Part shown: in pieces, positions 50,909 to 59,532 of the stretch | How positions within the stretch are numbered: the first letter of the stretch is position 1 | Layout: each line of letters starts with the position of its first letter | DNA from: Oscillospiraceae bacterium | GTDB lineage: Bacteria; Bacillota; Clostridia; Oscillospirales; QAMX01 | Direction: 5' to 3' | Assembly: GCA_015067825.1 (NCBI GenBank) | Contig: SVLQ01000003.1 | Coordinates: 161,944 to 225,943 of the forward strand | Length of the DNA: 64,000 nt | The notes under the pieces: generated by a model | What the model saw: the letters and a program-made list of their open reading frames with translations, nothing else | Database searches by the model: none | What the model was told of the DNA's origin: nothing | Translations under genes and position numbers: made by a program

Positions 50909-52555
50909 TTAATACTGAACAAAGCCGAGATCCGCAGCGGTGATATCGATGGGCTCGAGATCTTCGGTGATAAATGAGCACAGAAGATCGACTAAAATCG
51001 AGGCAGTGTCACGAAGAGAATTGAGTTCGTCCTGTGTGCTGATGTTTTCGTAGTTGGTGACCCCGAGCAGCATGTTTTCGTTGAAGGTCTCAGCAGTAAC
51101 TTGACCGCTGAGAACCCGATCGTAAACATCAAAATATTCCCAATAGTAGGTACCGTTCAGATCTTCATAGAATTCGATATAAACCCAATAGGTTGTCGTT
51201 CCGTCCAAGGTAACGATCAGGTCCAAAGTGACGGAGTTGTCGCTCTCGTAATAATAAGCTCTGCGGTAGTATTTGTAAGAATCAGTCGGTGTGCTGTCGA
51301 GATCAACGATGTAACACGCATTGTCTGCGTCGTATTCGCCGCTGTCGATAATCGCGTCCTTCAGCGTTTCAAACGTGTTGGATTCATTGCCGAAAAGATC
51401 GATCAAAGTCAGTGGTGCGCCGTATTCTAAATTATCCAGCTCCGTGACAAACACGGAGAAGTTCAGGTTTTGCGAATCGCGAACGAGGAAGGTATTGATA
51501 CCGATGACCTCACCGTAGGAGTTGATCAGCGGACCACCGGAGTTGCCGGGGGACATCGCCGCATCGTGCTGCACGTACGTTACGCCATCCATCACTCGCT
51601 CAGCGTACGTAATGATACCTTGAGCATACGTATTGGTCAAACCGCGGGAAGAACCGAGCGTATAAACCGTTTCGCCAACCTTGACGGGATTTTTGCAAAC
51701 AGTCGCAACGGTCAGGCCACTTGCATCGATTTTCAAAACCGCCAAGTCAATGACGGCATCGAAGGCCAAAACCGTGTCAATATCGTAGACCTTGCCGTTG
51801 AGCGCAATGTCTGCGTAGTAAGCGCCTTCGATGACGTGGTAGTTGGTGACAATTGTGCCATCGGCGGTGATGACAAAACCTGTGCCTGTAGCGAAGGCAT
51901 CGCCGTTTTTGTCATAGACCGTGATCTCACCGACATATTCGATCGACTGCGTATACAGATCGGTAGCAGTAATCGTGGGCAGGGTGTAAGACTCTGTATA
52001 CAGATCTCCGCACACGGAGCAGGTATATTCCATCGTGCCTTCGGCAATACAGGTAGCCGGAACGACGACAACGCCTTCGCCGTAGCTGTGGTCGGCAAGA
52101 TCGGTTTTCGACTGCGCAACGATCGTCACGCCGCAAACGGCGCAGTGGCGGCCTTCGGTCATACCGGCGGAGGTACAGGTCGCTTCGATTGCTTCGTCGA
52201 TCACTTCTTCGTGGCCGAGTGCAGGAACAACCGTCTGCGCGACGATCACGTCGCCGCAGGCCGAGCAGTGCTTGCCCTCGGTTTTACCTTCGGTGGTACA
52301 AGTCGCCGTAACGGCGGCATCCGTCACTTCCACGTGGCCCAAAGCTTCCGTGACCTTCGAATCGGTGTATCCGCATTTTTCGCAGGTACGGCTCTGCAAA
52401 CCGTTGCTGGTGCAGGTAACGGTGCGTTCGACCGTCCATTGGTCGTATTTGTGGTTGCATTCGCCGTTGCCGCTGCTGGCGCTGCAGGCGACAAACAGAG
52501 CCAAAAACGCTGCAAATAGCGTGATGGTTGTTAGGCGCTTAACTGAGTGCTTCAT
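50909..52555 (-). CDS. Secreted HtrA-like trypsin-fold protease with cysteine-repeat domain
   Basis: 548 residues. A signal peptide with a possible lipoprotein Cys (C24, ALFVACSAS). Residues about 45-190 hold four repeats of the form TCT..G....C..CG followed by a LGH-type segment, likely a metal- or disulfide-stabilised surface domain. The trypsin/HtrA protease domain (about 200-370) has the triad H240 (NYHVIEG), D270 (VIDLAVLKID) and S339 (SPGNSGGPL). The C-terminal region (about 380-548) is unrecognised and there is no PDZ domain. A surface protease, probably for protein quality control or processing. Strong ribosome binding site (GAGGAGAGGA). Confidence 0.9.
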   Translation of the reverse strand: MKHSVKRLTTITLFAAFLALFVACSASSGNGECNHKYDQWTVERTVTCTSNGLQSRTCEKCGYTDSKVTEALGHVEVTDAAVTATCTTEGKTEGKHCSACGDVIVAQTVVPALGHEEVIDEAIEATCTSAGMTEGRHCAVCGVTIVAQSKTDLADHSYGEGVVVVPATCIAEGTMEYTCSVCGDLYTESYTLPTITATDLYTQSIEYVGEITVYDKNGDAFATGTGFVITADGTIVTNYHVIEGAYYADIALNGKVYDIDTVLAFDAVIDLAVLKIDASGLTVATVCKNPVKVGETVYTLGSSRGLTNTYAQGIITYAERVMDGVTYVQHDAAMSPGNSGGPLINSYGEVIGINTFLVRDSQNLNFSVFVTELDNLEYGAPLTLIDLFGNESNTFETLKDAIIDSGEYDADNACYIVDLDSTPTDSYKYYRRAYYYESDNSVTLDLIVTLDGTTTYWVYIEFYEDLNGTYYWEYFDVYDRVLSGQVTAETFNENMLLGVTNYENISTQDELNSLRDTASILVDLLCSFITEDLEPIDITAADLGFVQY

Positions 52556-52661
52556 GATTTCCTCTCCTCAATTTCTGTTTGTCTTGAGAAAAAACTGAGC
52601 ATGAAACAATTTTGTATCCTGTGGGCGTAAAAATTGCTTTATGCACCTCGTTTCACTTTAT

Positions 52662-52690
52662 ATTGTACTCCCAAATACGAACTTTGTCAA
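52662..52690 (-). promoter_or_regulatory. Promoter for the secreted protease
   Basis: Minus strand TTGACA (52685-52690), 17 bases, TACAAT (52662-52667), about 105 bases before the start codon. Confidence 0.85.
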
Positions 52691-52762
52691 TCTTTGTCGA
52701 AGTGATCTCTGACGACGTTTTGCAGAAAACCGCTATCAAAGAAACCGGATATCCCAATTCTG

Positions 52763-52791
52763 TTGAAAAACGATGCGTGATATGGTAAAAT
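52763..52791 (+). promoter_or_regulatory. Promoter for the first SGNH hydrolase
   Basis: TTGAAA (52763-52768), 17 bases, TAAAAT (52786-52791), 31 bases before the start codon. Confidence 0.75.
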
Positions 52792-52822
52792 TAGAGAAAC
52801 AATTCATAAGCGAGGGATTCCT

Positions 52823-53446
52823 ATGAAGACATTTTTGTTCCAAGGCGATTCTATCACCGATGCCAACCGCAATCGCGACCACCGCACCCATCTCGGCTGC
52901 GGCTATGCGATGCTGACCGGTTCCCAACTGATGTACGACTATCCGGGCGAGCTGCGCTGCTTGAATCTCGGCGTCAGCGGCGACCGAATTACCGACGTCT
53001 ACGCCCGTATCAAAGAAGATATCATCAATCTGAAACCCGACTATATGACATTTCTGATCGGATTTAACGACGTTTCGCACGAACTGACGATGCAATGCGG
53101 CCTTAGTACCGAAAAATTTGAGATGATCTACTGCATGATGATCGACGAAATCAAAGCGGCTTTGCCGGAGATCAAGATCATCATCCTCGAACCCTTCGTC
53201 CTCAAAGGTCCGTCGACGGAACGGCTTTGGGAAGCGTTCGACCGCGAGGTGAAAAAGAATGCCGCAGCAGCCAAGCGCGTCGCCGAAAAATACGGTCTTC
53301 CGTTTGTCGCGCTGCAGGATAAATTCGATGCCGCCTGCAAACTCGTCGACACCACGTGGTGGAGCGGCGACGGTGTGCATCCGTCGTTTGCCGGCCATCA
53401 GCTGATCACCAATGAACTCTTGCCGGTCATCCGTTCGCTGCTCTGA
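52823..53446 (+). CDS. SGNH/GDSL hydrolase
   Basis: 207 residues. Block I FQGDSITDANRNR (nucleophile Ser), block II LGVSGDRI, block III LIGFNDVS (Asn) and block V DGVHPSFAG (Asp and His) are all present. No signal peptide. Family members deacylate carbohydrates or lipids; the QGDSITDA.R start resembles carbohydrate acetyl esterases of the rhamnogalacturonan acetylesterase type. Tandem paralogue of the next gene. Confidence 0.92.
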   Translation: MKTFLFQGDSITDANRNRDHRTHLGCGYAMLTGSQLMYDYPGELRCLNLGVSGDRITDVYARIKEDIINLKPDYMTFLIGFNDVSHELTMQCGLSTEKFEMIYCMMIDEIKAALPEIKIIILEPFVLKGPSTERLWEAFDREVKKNAAAAKRVAEKYGLPFVALQDKFDAACKLVDTTWWSGDGVHPSFAGHQLITNELLPVIRSLL

Positions 53447-53497
53447 TTTGAGCGTGGCGAAAGGGTAGAGAAATTCGCAGAAACCTGTAAAAAGGAA

Positions 53498-53526
53498 TTG
53501 TATTTTTGATATTGCTGTGCTATAAT
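53498..53526 (+). promoter_or_regulatory. Promoter for the second SGNH hydrolase
   Basis: TTGTAT (53498-53503), 17 bases, TATAAT (53521-53526), 38 bases before the start codon. Confidence 0.75.
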
Positions 53527-53564
53527 GAAACCAATCATTCAGAAATAAAACGGAGGTAAGATTC

Positions 53565-54194
53565 ATGAAAATCAAACTTCTTTTCCAGGGCGACAGCATC
53601 ACCGATGCCGGCCGCGACAGAAATAACCCGCACGATCTCGGACAGGGCTATCCGAAATACGCCGCCGCGATCCTGAAAGAAAACTATCCCGAAGTTGATT
53701 TTGAGTTCATCGATCTCGGCATCAGCGGCGACCAGACCAAAGATCTGGTGGCTCGCCTGCAGTCCGATTTCATCGACGTGCAGCCCGATATCGTTTCTAT
53801 CATGATCGGTGTCAACGATACATGGCATCATGCTGCCGACCGCAGCTGGATCCCCAACGAAGTGTTTGAGGAACGCTATCGCACGGTTCTGAAAGCGATC
53901 AAAGAAAAGACCAACGCAAAAATCATGATCATCGAACCCTTCCTGATCCCGGTTGAGGATAAGCTCTTCTTCCGTGAAGACCTTGCCCCCAAGATCGAGA
54001 TCATCCGCAAGCTCGCGCGCGAATACGCCGACGCCTATCTCCCGACCGACGGTCTGCTGCAGTCCGCCTTCATCGGCGACGACCCGCTTTCCTACGCCGC
54101 CGACGGCGTCCACCCGACCGCCAAGGGTGCTGCCTACATCGGCGAACTCTACGACCTCTATATCAGCGATATCCTCGAAGAACTGGTCGACTAA
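53565..54194 (+). CDS. SGNH/GDSL hydrolase (tandem paralogue)
   Basis: 209 residues with the four SGNH blocks: FQGDSITDAGRDRN, LGISGDQTK, MIGVNDTW and DGVHPTAKG. It is the more canonical of the two copies and lacks a signal peptide. Probably a cytoplasmic carbohydrate esterase removing acetyl groups from imported oligosaccharides. It has a strong CGGAGG ribosome binding site and its own promoter, so it is regulated apart from its neighbour. Confidence 0.93.
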   Translation: MKIKLLFQGDSITDAGRDRNNPHDLGQGYPKYAAAILKENYPEVDFEFIDLGISGDQTKDLVARLQSDFIDVQPDIVSIMIGVNDTWHHAADRSWIPNEVFEERYRTVLKAIKEKTNAKIMIIEPFLIPVEDKLFFREDLAPKIEIIRKLAREYADAYLPTDGLLQSAFIGDDPLSYAADGVHPTAKGAAYIGELYDLYISDILEELVD

Positions 54195-54197
54195 ACG

Positions 54198-54233
54198 AAA
54201 ACCGCCGCTGTCCAATCGGACAGCGGCGGTTTT
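54198..54233. terminator. Bidirectional terminator
   Basis: AAAACCGCCGCTGTCC and its complement with an AATC loop; between the convergent SGNH gene and the alpha/beta hydrolase gene. Confidence 0.93.
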
Positions 54234-54237
54234 ATAG

Positions 54238-54966
54238 TTACGCGTGTTTCAGAATAAACTCAACGACCGGGGTCGGATCTTCAAGGCCGTGCGGATGGTG
54301 ATTGCAGCCGGGTTTGATGTGCTCGATGTATTCCACACCGGCATCCTGGTAGGCACGCACGACGAAGACGCCGTTTTCGCAGTATGGGACGACCGTATCG
54401 CTGTCGCCGGCGACCATCGCGAGTGGGATCCTTGCGGCGACCAACGCAGGCAAACGGTCGAGGGGCATATCGCGGTAAGCCATCAGCTCGGCAATGCTCG
54501 CAAGCCCCAACGCGTCCAGAACTTCTTGGTGTTCGCGTTCACTCATCGGATTGCCGACACCGAAACCGCACGGGCAGCTCATGTAGTTGACGACCGGCGC
54601 ATCCGCATAAATGCACGCGGTCAGCTCCGGGTATGATGCGGCAAACTTGATCGCGATCAATCCGCCGCAGCTCATGCCCACAGGGACGATGCGTTCGCTG
54701 AGGCCGTATTTTTCTGCGACAAATCGCACAAAGCGTGCCTGACGGTCGAGATTATCCTGCGTGCCCCAACGGTTGGTGTTGTCAACGAAGCAGAGGTGGA
54801 ATCCTTTTTCCAAAAGCGGAATCTCGAGTTCATCGGGAAAAGCGTTCCAGTATTCCGTTTTCAGCGCCAAACGGCCGCAGGCGGGAACGGACGGAAACAC
54901 CACGATGGCCTCGCGGTCTTCAAACAAAAAGCTTTCGGCTTCAAAACCGTGCCAGTTTTCTCTCAT
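54238..54966 (-). CDS. Alpha/beta hydrolase (prolyl oligopeptidase-like)
   Basis: 242 residues. The nucleophile elbow is VGMSCGGLIAIKFA (G-x-S-x-G-G), with the acid in MVAGDSDTVVPY and the His in NHHPHGLED. Cap-like insertion between. No signal peptide. Substrate unknown; the S-C-G-G elbow is typical of small esterases and dipeptidases. It is divergent from the XRE regulator with a palindrome on its promoter. Confidence 0.88.
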   Translation of the reverse strand: MRENWHGFEAESFLFEDREAIVVFPSVPACGRLALKTEYWNAFPDELEIPLLEKGFHLCFVDNTNRWGTQDNLDRQARFVRFVAEKYGLSERIVPVGMSCGGLIAIKFAASYPELTACIYADAPVVNYMSCPCGFGVGNPMSEREHQEVLDALGLASIAELMAYRDMPLDRLPALVAARIPLAMVAGDSDTVVPYCENGVFVVRAYQDAGVEYIEHIKPGCNHHPHGLEDPTPVVEFILKHA

Positions 54967-54980
54967 AACAAAGCTCCTTT

Positions 54981-55024
54981 TATCATACTAAACGTATGAT
55001 ACATGATTTTTTCGCAGTTGTCAA
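54981..55024 (-). promoter_or_regulatory. Promoter with palindromic operator for the alpha/beta hydrolase
   Basis: Minus strand TTGACA (55019-55024), 17 bases, TATCAT (54996-55001). The palindrome TATCATAC-5-GTATGATA (54981-55001) covers the -10 element and the start site, as expected for a repressor site. Confidence 0.8.
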
Positions 55025-55101
55025 GAAAAGAATGGTGCATAACATATGCATGTCAATTGAAAAAATCAACTCACAGTTAAAACGTGTCTCGCGTCTGTAC
55101 C

Positions 55102-55129
55102 TTGTAAGTTTTCTTTTTTGCTGTATAAT
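55102..55129 (+). promoter_or_regulatory. Promoter for the XRE regulator gene
   Basis: TTGTAA (55102-55107), 16 bases, TATAAT (55124-55129), about 48 bases before the start codon. Confidence 0.7.
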
Positions 55130-55176
55130 ATAGTCAGAACACCGGTGCTTCAATTCTGAGAAACGAGGCAAATTAT

Positions 55177-56304
55177 ATGCAGCTTTATATCGGAGAAAAC
55201 ATTAAACGCCTTCGCAGGCAAAAAGGAATTACACAGGAAACTCTCGCGGAACGCATGCACGTTTCGACAGCCGCAGTTTCAAAATGGGAAAGAAACGAAA
55301 CCTTTCCCGATATCAGTATGGTGATTCCGTTGGCATCCTATTTCGGGGTGTCGACCGATGAATTGCTTGGATTGAATGCGGCCAAAAACGAAGAAACGAT
55401 CAAACAGTATATCGCGGAATCCGAGCATTTGGCCGCACTCGGAAAAGAACTCGACCGATTTGAACTCATCACAAAAGCATACAGCGAGTTTCCAAATGAC
55501 TGGAGAATCGTTGAATTGTATATGTGGGAGTTGAACTATGATCCGCACTATCGTGAAGAACCTTACGGAAACGAAATCCACAAAGATGAACTATATCGTT
55601 TGTGTGAGCGGGTTCTGGACGAGTGTAATCTTGACCAAACAAGATACGCTGCGCTTTCGATCATCGGAGGTCTGTATCTTCTTGATGGGGAAAAGGAAAA
55701 AGCCATCGAAACGGCCATGCGCTTTCCTCCATATTGGAGCACGCAAGGTGAGGAACTTGAGGGCTGCTATGACCGTGAAAAAGAAACGGAGGAGTGGTTT
55801 GCTCAACTACGAGAAAACATTTGGAGGCTTACATCCGCATTGTACGTAAAACTCCGAAATGCCACGTTGTATGCAAAAGATATCACCCCATACGAGCAAA
55901 TCGAAAATTTTAAAAAGGCAGTGTGCTTGATAAAAATGGTTTTTGACCAGGGTGATTTCGGTTGGTATCATTACGATCTGAGTGATTTGTATCTCTGGAT
56001 TGCCAATCGCTATGTCTTGATCAATGATTTGGACAGAGCGTTTGAGAATTATGAGCTGGGCTTCAAACATGCCAAATCGTATGACACGCTTCCCAAAATC
56101 ACTACGCATACGTCCTTCCTTGTGAGAGGGAAAAACTTCGACAAAACCAAAACCAATTCCTCTACTGAAAAGAATATGGTTGCAATGCAAATCGATCGTC
56201 TGTATTCGTGGGATGTTTACGGAAAGGTAAAAGATGACCCTCGAATGAAAAAACTTCTCGCAGAATATGAACCGCTGGCAGGGAACAAAAAAGATCATCC
56301 GTAA
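55177..56304 (+). CDS. XRE-family transcriptional regulator with helical C-terminal domain
   Basis: 375 residues. An N-terminal HTH (about 5-62): IGENIKRLRRQKGITQETLA, HVSTAAVSKWERNETFPDIS, YFGVSTDELLG. The remaining 300 residues are helical and TPR-like (for example YAALSIIGGLYLLDGEKEKAIE and DLYLWIANRYVLINDLDRAFENYELG), resembling sensor domains that bind peptides or protein partners. More AT-rich than its neighbours, which may mean recent acquisition. Could bind the palindrome at 54981, but that is inference. Confidence 0.9.
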   Translation: MQLYIGENIKRLRRQKGITQETLAERMHVSTAAVSKWERNETFPDISMVIPLASYFGVSTDELLGLNAAKNEETIKQYIAESEHLAALGKELDRFELITKAYSEFPNDWRIVELYMWELNYDPHYREEPYGNEIHKDELYRLCERVLDECNLDQTRYAALSIIGGLYLLDGEKEKAIETAMRFPPYWSTQGEELEGCYDREKETEEWFAQLRENIWRLTSALYVKLRNATLYAKDITPYEQIENFKKAVCLIKMVFDQGDFGWYHYDLSDLYLWIANRYVLINDLDRAFENYELGFKHAKSYDTLPKITTHTSFLVRGKNFDKTKTNSSTEKNMVAMQIDRLYSWDVYGKVKDDPRMKKLLAEYEPLAGNKKDHP

Positions 56305-56368
56305 ATATTTCTCTCGTCGCCCTTGCGCGGTGCGGTCTTTTTTGGCCCAAAATAAGCAATGCCTATGA

Positions 56369-56405
56369 AAAAAGGAGTACGAACATTTTGTTCGTACTCC
56401 TTTTT
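56369..56405. terminator. Bidirectional terminator
   Basis: AAAAAGGAGTACGAACA and its complement over a TTT loop, between the XRE gene and the convergent CNNM gene. Confidence 0.93.
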
Positions 56406-56436
56406 GATCATCGGTATATATCCTTTGTCTCGTGAT

Positions 56437-57735
56437 TTACTCTTTGTCTCGGCGTTTGGACGAAGATTCGTCCTCGTCCTCTTCATCGGCTTTCGGCTGA
56501 ACCAAAACTTCAACCTCCAGAATTCGCTTGGCATCGGCATCGAGAACCGTAAAGTCGAGGTTCTGATAGCTGAGTTTGTCGCCGACGGAGGGGATCGTGC
56601 CGAATTGCTCGATCAGCCAGCCGCTGACGGTCGAGGAAGAAATTTCGTCTTTATCAATCTCTTCCAGGTCGAATTGCTCAAACATATCTTCCACTTCGGC
56701 GATGCCGAGAACCTTGTATTTGTTCTCTTCAAGTTTGATAAAGTTCTCGACGATCTCGTCGTGTTCGTCCCAAATATCGCCGACCAGCTCTTCGAGGATA
56801 TCTTCCATCGTGACCAAGCCCACCGTACCGCCGTATTCGTCGGTGATAAATGCCATGTGTGATTTCGTCTGCTGCAGCAAACGGAGCAGGTCGAAGATCT
56901 TCATGCTGCCGGTGATGAAGACCGGAGGCTTGACGATTTCGGAGAGGGGGAGATTGCGGCGCACCACACGGTTGAAGAAGTCCTTGTGGTGGATCACGCC
57001 GACGATGTTGTCGAGCGTACCGTCGAACACCGGCAGACGCGAATAGCCGGAATCGGCAAACGCATCGGCGATCTCGTCGCGGGTCGCATCCGCGGGAATT
57101 GCGACAAAGTCGACGCGGGGGGAAAGGATATCCTCGGCCGAAAGGTCGGTGAATTCGATCGCGCTACGGATCAGTTCGCCTTCTTCTTCGTCGATGTCGC
57201 CTTCGGTCTCGGCTTCGTCGACGATCGTGATCAGCTCTTGTTCGGTGTCGCGTTTGATCTCTTTGGTGCGGAAGATCTTGGACATCAGCACCTTAACGCC
57301 GGCAAAGATAAAGTTCAGCGGCGCGAGTACGATCATGATAACGCGGATGATCGGGGCGGTGAAAAGTGCAAACGAATCGGCGGCGTCTTTGGCCAGTCCT
57401 TTGGGTGTGATTTCGCCGAAAATCAAAACGACGACCGTGACAACGACCGTAGAGATCGTGGCACCATTTGTCTTGAACAGACTGACAAAGAAAACGGTAG
57501 CGATCGTCGAAAGGGCGATGTTGACAATGTTGTTGCCGATCAAAATCGTCGAGATCAGCTTGTCAAAATTGTCGGATAAGCGCAGAACGAGTGCGGCGCG
57601 CTTGTTTTTTTCGTCTGCGAGTGCCTTCATGCGGATGCGGTTCATCGAGAGGAAGGCCGTTTCCGTTGCCGAAAAATAAGCCGACATGATGACCAGGCAG
57701 ACCATTGCGATAATTGTATAAACGTAATTTTCCAT
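56437..57735 (-). CDS. CNNM/CorC (HlyC) family membrane protein with CBS domains
   Basis: 432 residues. An N-terminal DUF21/CNNM membrane domain (about 1-190, four helices, with IISTILIGNNIVNIAL and FGEITPKGLA), a CBS pair (about 210-330: LSPRVDFVAIPA and LRLLQQTKSHMAFITDEYGGTVG) and a C-terminal CorC_HlyC domain (about 345-420). The family is linked to Mg2+/Co2+ export or Mg2+ resistance (YfjD/CorC, MpfA). GGAGG 10 bases upstream of the ATG at 57735. Its leader is unusually long and contains a small ORF. Confidence 0.92.
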   Translation of the reverse strand: MENYVYTIIAMVCLVIMSAYFSATETAFLSMNRIRMKALADEKNKRAALVLRLSDNFDKLISTILIGNNIVNIALSTIATVFFVSLFKTNGATISTVVVTVVVLIFGEITPKGLAKDAADSFALFTAPIIRVIMIVLAPLNFIFAGVKVLMSKIFRTKEIKRDTEQELITIVDEAETEGDIDEEEGELIRSAIEFTDLSAEDILSPRVDFVAIPADATRDEIADAFADSGYSRLPVFDGTLDNIVGVIHHKDFFNRVVRRNLPLSEIVKPPVFITGSMKIFDLLRLLQQTKSHMAFITDEYGGTVGLVTMEDILEELVGDIWDEHDEIVENFIKLEENKYKVLGIAEVEDMFEQFDLEEIDKDEISSSTVSGWLIEQFGTIPSVGDKLSYQNLDFTVLDADAKRILEVEVLVQPKADEEDEDESSSKRRDKE

Positions 57736-57789
57736 GCAGTTATTTCCTCCGGTTATGTTCGGTTGTTGTGAAACTTGCCGCTGCGGGTA

Positions 57790-57909
57790 TCAGGGCCGTC
57801 TGCACAACCGAAGCGAAGAAGGTTGGTGGAAATAACTGCCGGCGAAGTCGGAAAGCAGCCAAAGCTGCGATCGTCGCGGCGAATCAGCGGGTAACGGAGA
57901 CTCGTCCAT
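57790..57909 (-). CDS. Small upstream ORF (39 residues) in the CNNM leader
   Basis: Too short for the ORF track. The ATG at 57909 has GAGG 6 bases upstream and opens a 39-residue frame (MDESPLPADSPRRSQLW...) ending in TGA 54 bases before the CNNM start. The peptide is rich in Pro, Arg and Ser. It lies downstream of a good promoter, so it would be the first thing translated from the transcript. It could be a leader peptide or a chance frame. The following 54 bases can pair with the end of the ORF (TTCGGTT with AACCGAA). Confidence 0.45.
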   Translation of the reverse strand: MDESPLPADSPRRSQLWLLSDFAGSYFHQPSSLRLCRRP

Positions 57910-57969
57910 AAAAATCCTCTTTCATTCAAAAATTAAATCTGCATTTTCTATAAAAATGCAATTTTATAT

Positions 57970-57998
57970 ATTATATCATAATCGTTCGGTTCTGTCTA
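57970..57998 (-). promoter_or_regulatory. Promoter for the CNNM gene and its upstream ORF
   Basis: Minus strand TAGACA (57993-57998), 17 bases, TATAAT (57970-57975). The mRNA would start with a TGCATTTT/AAAATGCA hairpin (57940-57960). Confidence 0.75.
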
Positions 57999-58125
57999 AC
58001 CTGAAATCAGCGGAAAACCGCGTTGAATCGGCGAAAATACCTGAAAAAGTGCGGCAGCAGCGCTTTCGTCGATGAAATCGGCGTTTTCCGCTCGTTTTCA
58101 CACGCGCTTTCGCTATTCGCCGGGG

Positions 58126-59475
58126 TCAATTCCGGTAGTTTGGCAAATAACCGCCGATATCAACCAGACGCTTTTGAACCTCATGTACATCAACCTCGTG
58201 TATGTTTTCCGAATGGGCATCACAAACAACCGCAGCTGCGATCCCTGCGGCCTGTCCGGTAATGTAACATCCGGGCATCACACGAATGGAAGACTGCATA
58301 TAGCGGTCGCTTCCGATGCAGCGTCCGGCAGTCAGAAGGTTTGCGATTCCCTTGACCGCGAGTGAACGATAGGGGATGCCGTAACTCTCGCCGACCTTAT
58401 ACCGGAACGCCGTGTGTTCTTTCATAAAGTTTTCGTATCCGGCTTTGTCGTTGGTAGGGGAATGGATATCGATGTTGTAGGCGAACCGTCCGATTTCGTC
58501 GTCGAACACCGTCTGCCGCTGAAAGTCATCAAGCACCAAACGGTAATCGCAGGTGATACGCCGGCTTTCGCGGATACCAAGATACGGCGCGGTGCCGACG
58601 AGTTCTACTTCTTCGAAACCGTCCAGATACTCTTTGTAGTATCGACGGTATTCCAAAAGCTGCTTTCTGCCCTTGATGATTCCTTGTGTCAGCGAAGCCG
58701 CATCCCTGGCGTCCACATCGTAAATATGGCCGGCATTTGATACGCCGAAGCCGTTGGGTAGGCTTATACCGTTGACATCCTTACTCTCTTCCATGATACG
58801 CTTGATCCCGACCAGATGGCGGTCTTCGTTGGTAAAAACGTGGTCGGCGAATGCGGCGTCCAGCTTGCTCTTGTCAGAGACCACAACTCTGCTCCAGTCA
58901 ATTGCGGTCCATTGGCCGCACAGCGTTGTTGCCATTGTGCGACCGTTTTCGTCGCCGTATTCCCAATCCGCACCGGCGTAGTAGGCGAGATCGCCGTCAC
59001 CGGTACAGTCGATGTAGATCTTGGCTTTTACGGCAAATGCCGAACCCTTTGCGGCGCAGACAACGTATCGGATCTTTCCGTTTTCCGTTACCGCATCGAT
59101 CAGATTGGTATGGAACATAAACTGTACGCCGGCCTCTGTGACCATATCATCATAGATGATCTTCAGTGTTTCGGCGGGGATTGCCTTTGGGCAAAAACGC
59201 CGGAACTTTGGCAGCGCCTCGCGCTTGATAGCGTCATACACTTCCAGTCCGATCCCACCGGCGAGAAAGTGTTCGCCGTCGGTGAAGTCCATGAATACGG
59301 GGACAAGCATGGTGACTGCAGCTCCTCCGAGCGCAGAAAAGGATTCTGCCAAAAAGACGCTTCGGCCTTGGCGGGCGCAGCTCACGGCCGCGGCGATTCC
59401 GGCCGGACCGCCGCCTGCCACAAATACGTCGACGTCATATTTTACAGGCAACGACTTTGTGTAGGTGATCTCCAT
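58126..59475 (-). CDS. FAD-dependent oxidoreductase
   Basis: 449 residues from the ATG at 59475 (MEITYTKSLPV), with AAGGGG upstream; the longer track start is unsupported. The N-terminal dinucleotide-binding motif is VDVFVAGGGPAGIAAAVSCARQG, with YIDCTGDGDLAYYAGADWEYG in the middle and LLTAGRCIGSDRYMQSSIRV, MPGCYITGQAAGIAAA at the C-terminus. These match the large FAD_oxidored family often found in sugar-utilisation loci. Substrate unknown. It lies 57 bases downstream of the HAD gene on the same strand. Confidence 0.9.
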   Translation of the reverse strand: MEITYTKSLPVKYDVDVFVAGGGPAGIAAAVSCARQGRSVFLAESFSALGGAAVTMLVPVFMDFTDGEHFLAGGIGLEVYDAIKREALPKFRRFCPKAIPAETLKIIYDDMVTEAGVQFMFHTNLIDAVTENGKIRYVVCAAKGSAFAVKAKIYIDCTGDGDLAYYAGADWEYGDENGRTMATTLCGQWTAIDWSRVVVSDKSKLDAAFADHVFTNEDRHLVGIKRIMEESKDVNGISLPNGFGVSNAGHIYDVDARDAASLTQGIIKGRKQLLEYRRYYKEYLDGFEEVELVGTAPYLGIRESRRITCDYRLVLDDFQRQTVFDDEIGRFAYNIDIHSPTNDKAGYENFMKEHTAFRYKVGESYGIPYRSLAVKGIANLLTAGRCIGSDRYMQSSIRVMPGCYITGQAAGIAAAVVCDAHSENIHEVDVHEVQKRLVDIGGYLPNYRN

Positions 59476-59532
59476 AAAAAGCCCCTTCTTTCTTGCCGGG
59501 TCTCGAACGTGCAAAACCTGTTTGGATCGGTG

